Source: Nocardioides insulae DSM 17944 (lineage in GTDB: Bacteria > Actinomycetota > Actinomycetes > Propionibacteriales > Nocardioidaceae). Taken from it: DNA of 64,000 nt. Shown here one piece after another: positions 63,563 through 64,000 of this stretch. The notes under the pieces are model-generated. The model was not told where the DNA came from and did not search any database. It saw nothing but the letters and a program-made list of their open reading frames with translations. Position 1 is the first letter of the stretch, and each line of letters opens with the position of its first letter. A program made the translations under genes and the position numbers. The DNA lies in NCBI RefSeq assembly GCF_000422825.1, contig NZ_KE383929.1, positions 62,001-126,000 of the forward strand, given 5' to 3'.

Positions 63563-64000
63563 GTGAACGAGCACGAGCAGGAGGCTGCCGAGGCAGCTCT
63601 GGCCGCGCACCAGGCGGAGGAGCAGGGGCTGCTCTTCACCGATGATGTATCCCCTCTGCCCCGAGACGCCGGCTACCGCGGTCCCACCGCGTGCAACGTC
63701 GCCGGCATCACCTATCGCCAGCTCGACTACTGGGCACGCACCGGGCTGGTCGAGCCCAGTGTCCGCGGTGCGACCGGATCAGGCACCCAGCGGCTGTACT
63801 CCTTCCGCGACATCCTCATCCTGAAGGTGATCAAGCGGCTGCTCGATGCCGGGATCTCCCTCCAGCAGATCCGCGGTGCGGTCACGCACCTGCGTGAGCG
63901 CGGCACCGACGACCTCACCCGGGTGACCCTCATGAGCGACGGCGCCTCGGTCTACGAGTGCACCAGCAACGACGAGGTCATCGACCTGCTCCAGGGTGGG
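63563..64000 (+). CDS. MerR-family regulator (Rv1830-like), 3' end beyond window
   Basis: 146 codons open to the window edge without a stop. MerR HTH: TACNVAGITYRQLDYWARTG, VRGATGSGTQRLYSF, ILILKVIKRLLDAGISLQQI, then the start of the effector domain (VTHLRERGTDDLTRVTLMSDG). It matches the second MerR of this conserved block, which in mycobacteria precedes gcvP. The N-terminal ~40 acidic residues are an extension. GTG with GGAGGA Shine-Dalgarno. Confidence 0.88.
   Translation, partial: MNEHEQEAAEAALAAHQAEEQGLLFTDDVSPLPRDAGYRGPTACNVAGITYRQLDYWARTGLVEPSVRGATGSGTQRLYSFRDILILKVIKRLLDAGISLQQIRGAVTHLRERGTDDLTRVTLMSDGASVYECTSNDEVIDLLQGG

Overview
High-GC DNA with frequent GTG starts, many 1-8 bp gene overlaps and almost complete coding of one strand indicates an actinobacterium. 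Gene content fits Propionibacteriales, most likely a Nocardioides-type organism: SufU-type Fe-S assembly, a fabG-inhA pair, an F420/FMN PPOX protein, acVLRF1, and a block in the same order as Mycobacterium tuberculosis Rv1822-Rv1830 (from memory). Assignments rest on motifs read by eye; no database search was possible.

Left arm (1-32700), core genome. Bases 1-4084 hold the end of a suf Fe-S cluster operon (sufD partial, a Rieske ferredoxin, sufC, sufS, sufU, a SufT-like DUF59 protein), closed by a perfect 14-bp hairpin. Then come a polar amino-acid ABC importer (4270-6756), a SpoU-type RNA methyltransferase, an ASCH protein, the ribosome-rescue protein acVLRF1, an ABC-2 exporter pair, a phosphotransferase, an Rv1473-like ABC-F protein, a DUF3592 protein and an ABC exporter half-transporter. 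Next are an SDR, SURF1 divergent from moaA, two small conserved proteins, fabG-inhA (FAS-II), a SixA-like phosphatase, convergent serB, an unknown protein divergent from an ABC ATPase-TauE pair, a nitroreductase, an alpha/beta hydrolase, and a tyrA-cmk-plsC-der-PPOX run ending at tRNA-Pro(GGG).

Middle (32700-45900), accessory. Directly after the tRNA lies what looks like a truncated IS481-type end. The stretch holds a Zur/Fur-like pseudogene with two frameshifts, a frameshifted SHOCT-domain remnant, and a TetR / acyl-CoA ligase / MHS-transporter catabolic cassette with a perfect 16-bp operator-like palindrome. It also holds an unusual locus in which a cytoplasmic S1-peptidase:NUC-endonuclease fusion lies divergent to a lipoprotein and a papain-fold peptidase whose catalytic His segment precedes the Cys segment. 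An MFS/LysR pair follows. The 39.5-43.3 kb locus is the best candidate in this window for something undescribed.

Right arm (45900-64000). It holds a secreted M14 carboxypeptidase, a MocR-like regulator lacking the PLP lysine, a SigB/SigF-type sigma factor without a neighbouring anti-sigma gene, a DHA2 exporter with a fused winged-helix-like tail, a secreted basic protein, and two CNNM/CorC-like membrane proteins. The window ends in the conserved block of CDP-alcohol phosphatidyltransferase, DUF881, Sbp, DUF881, gcvH, FHA protein, FtsR-like MerR, DUF151 nuclease and a partial second MerR.

Across the window many start codons lie 6-9 nt behind a TANNNT hexamer with no Shine-Dalgarno, a sign of widespread leaderless transcription. 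Several operons end in long perfect GC hairpins lacking a T-tract.
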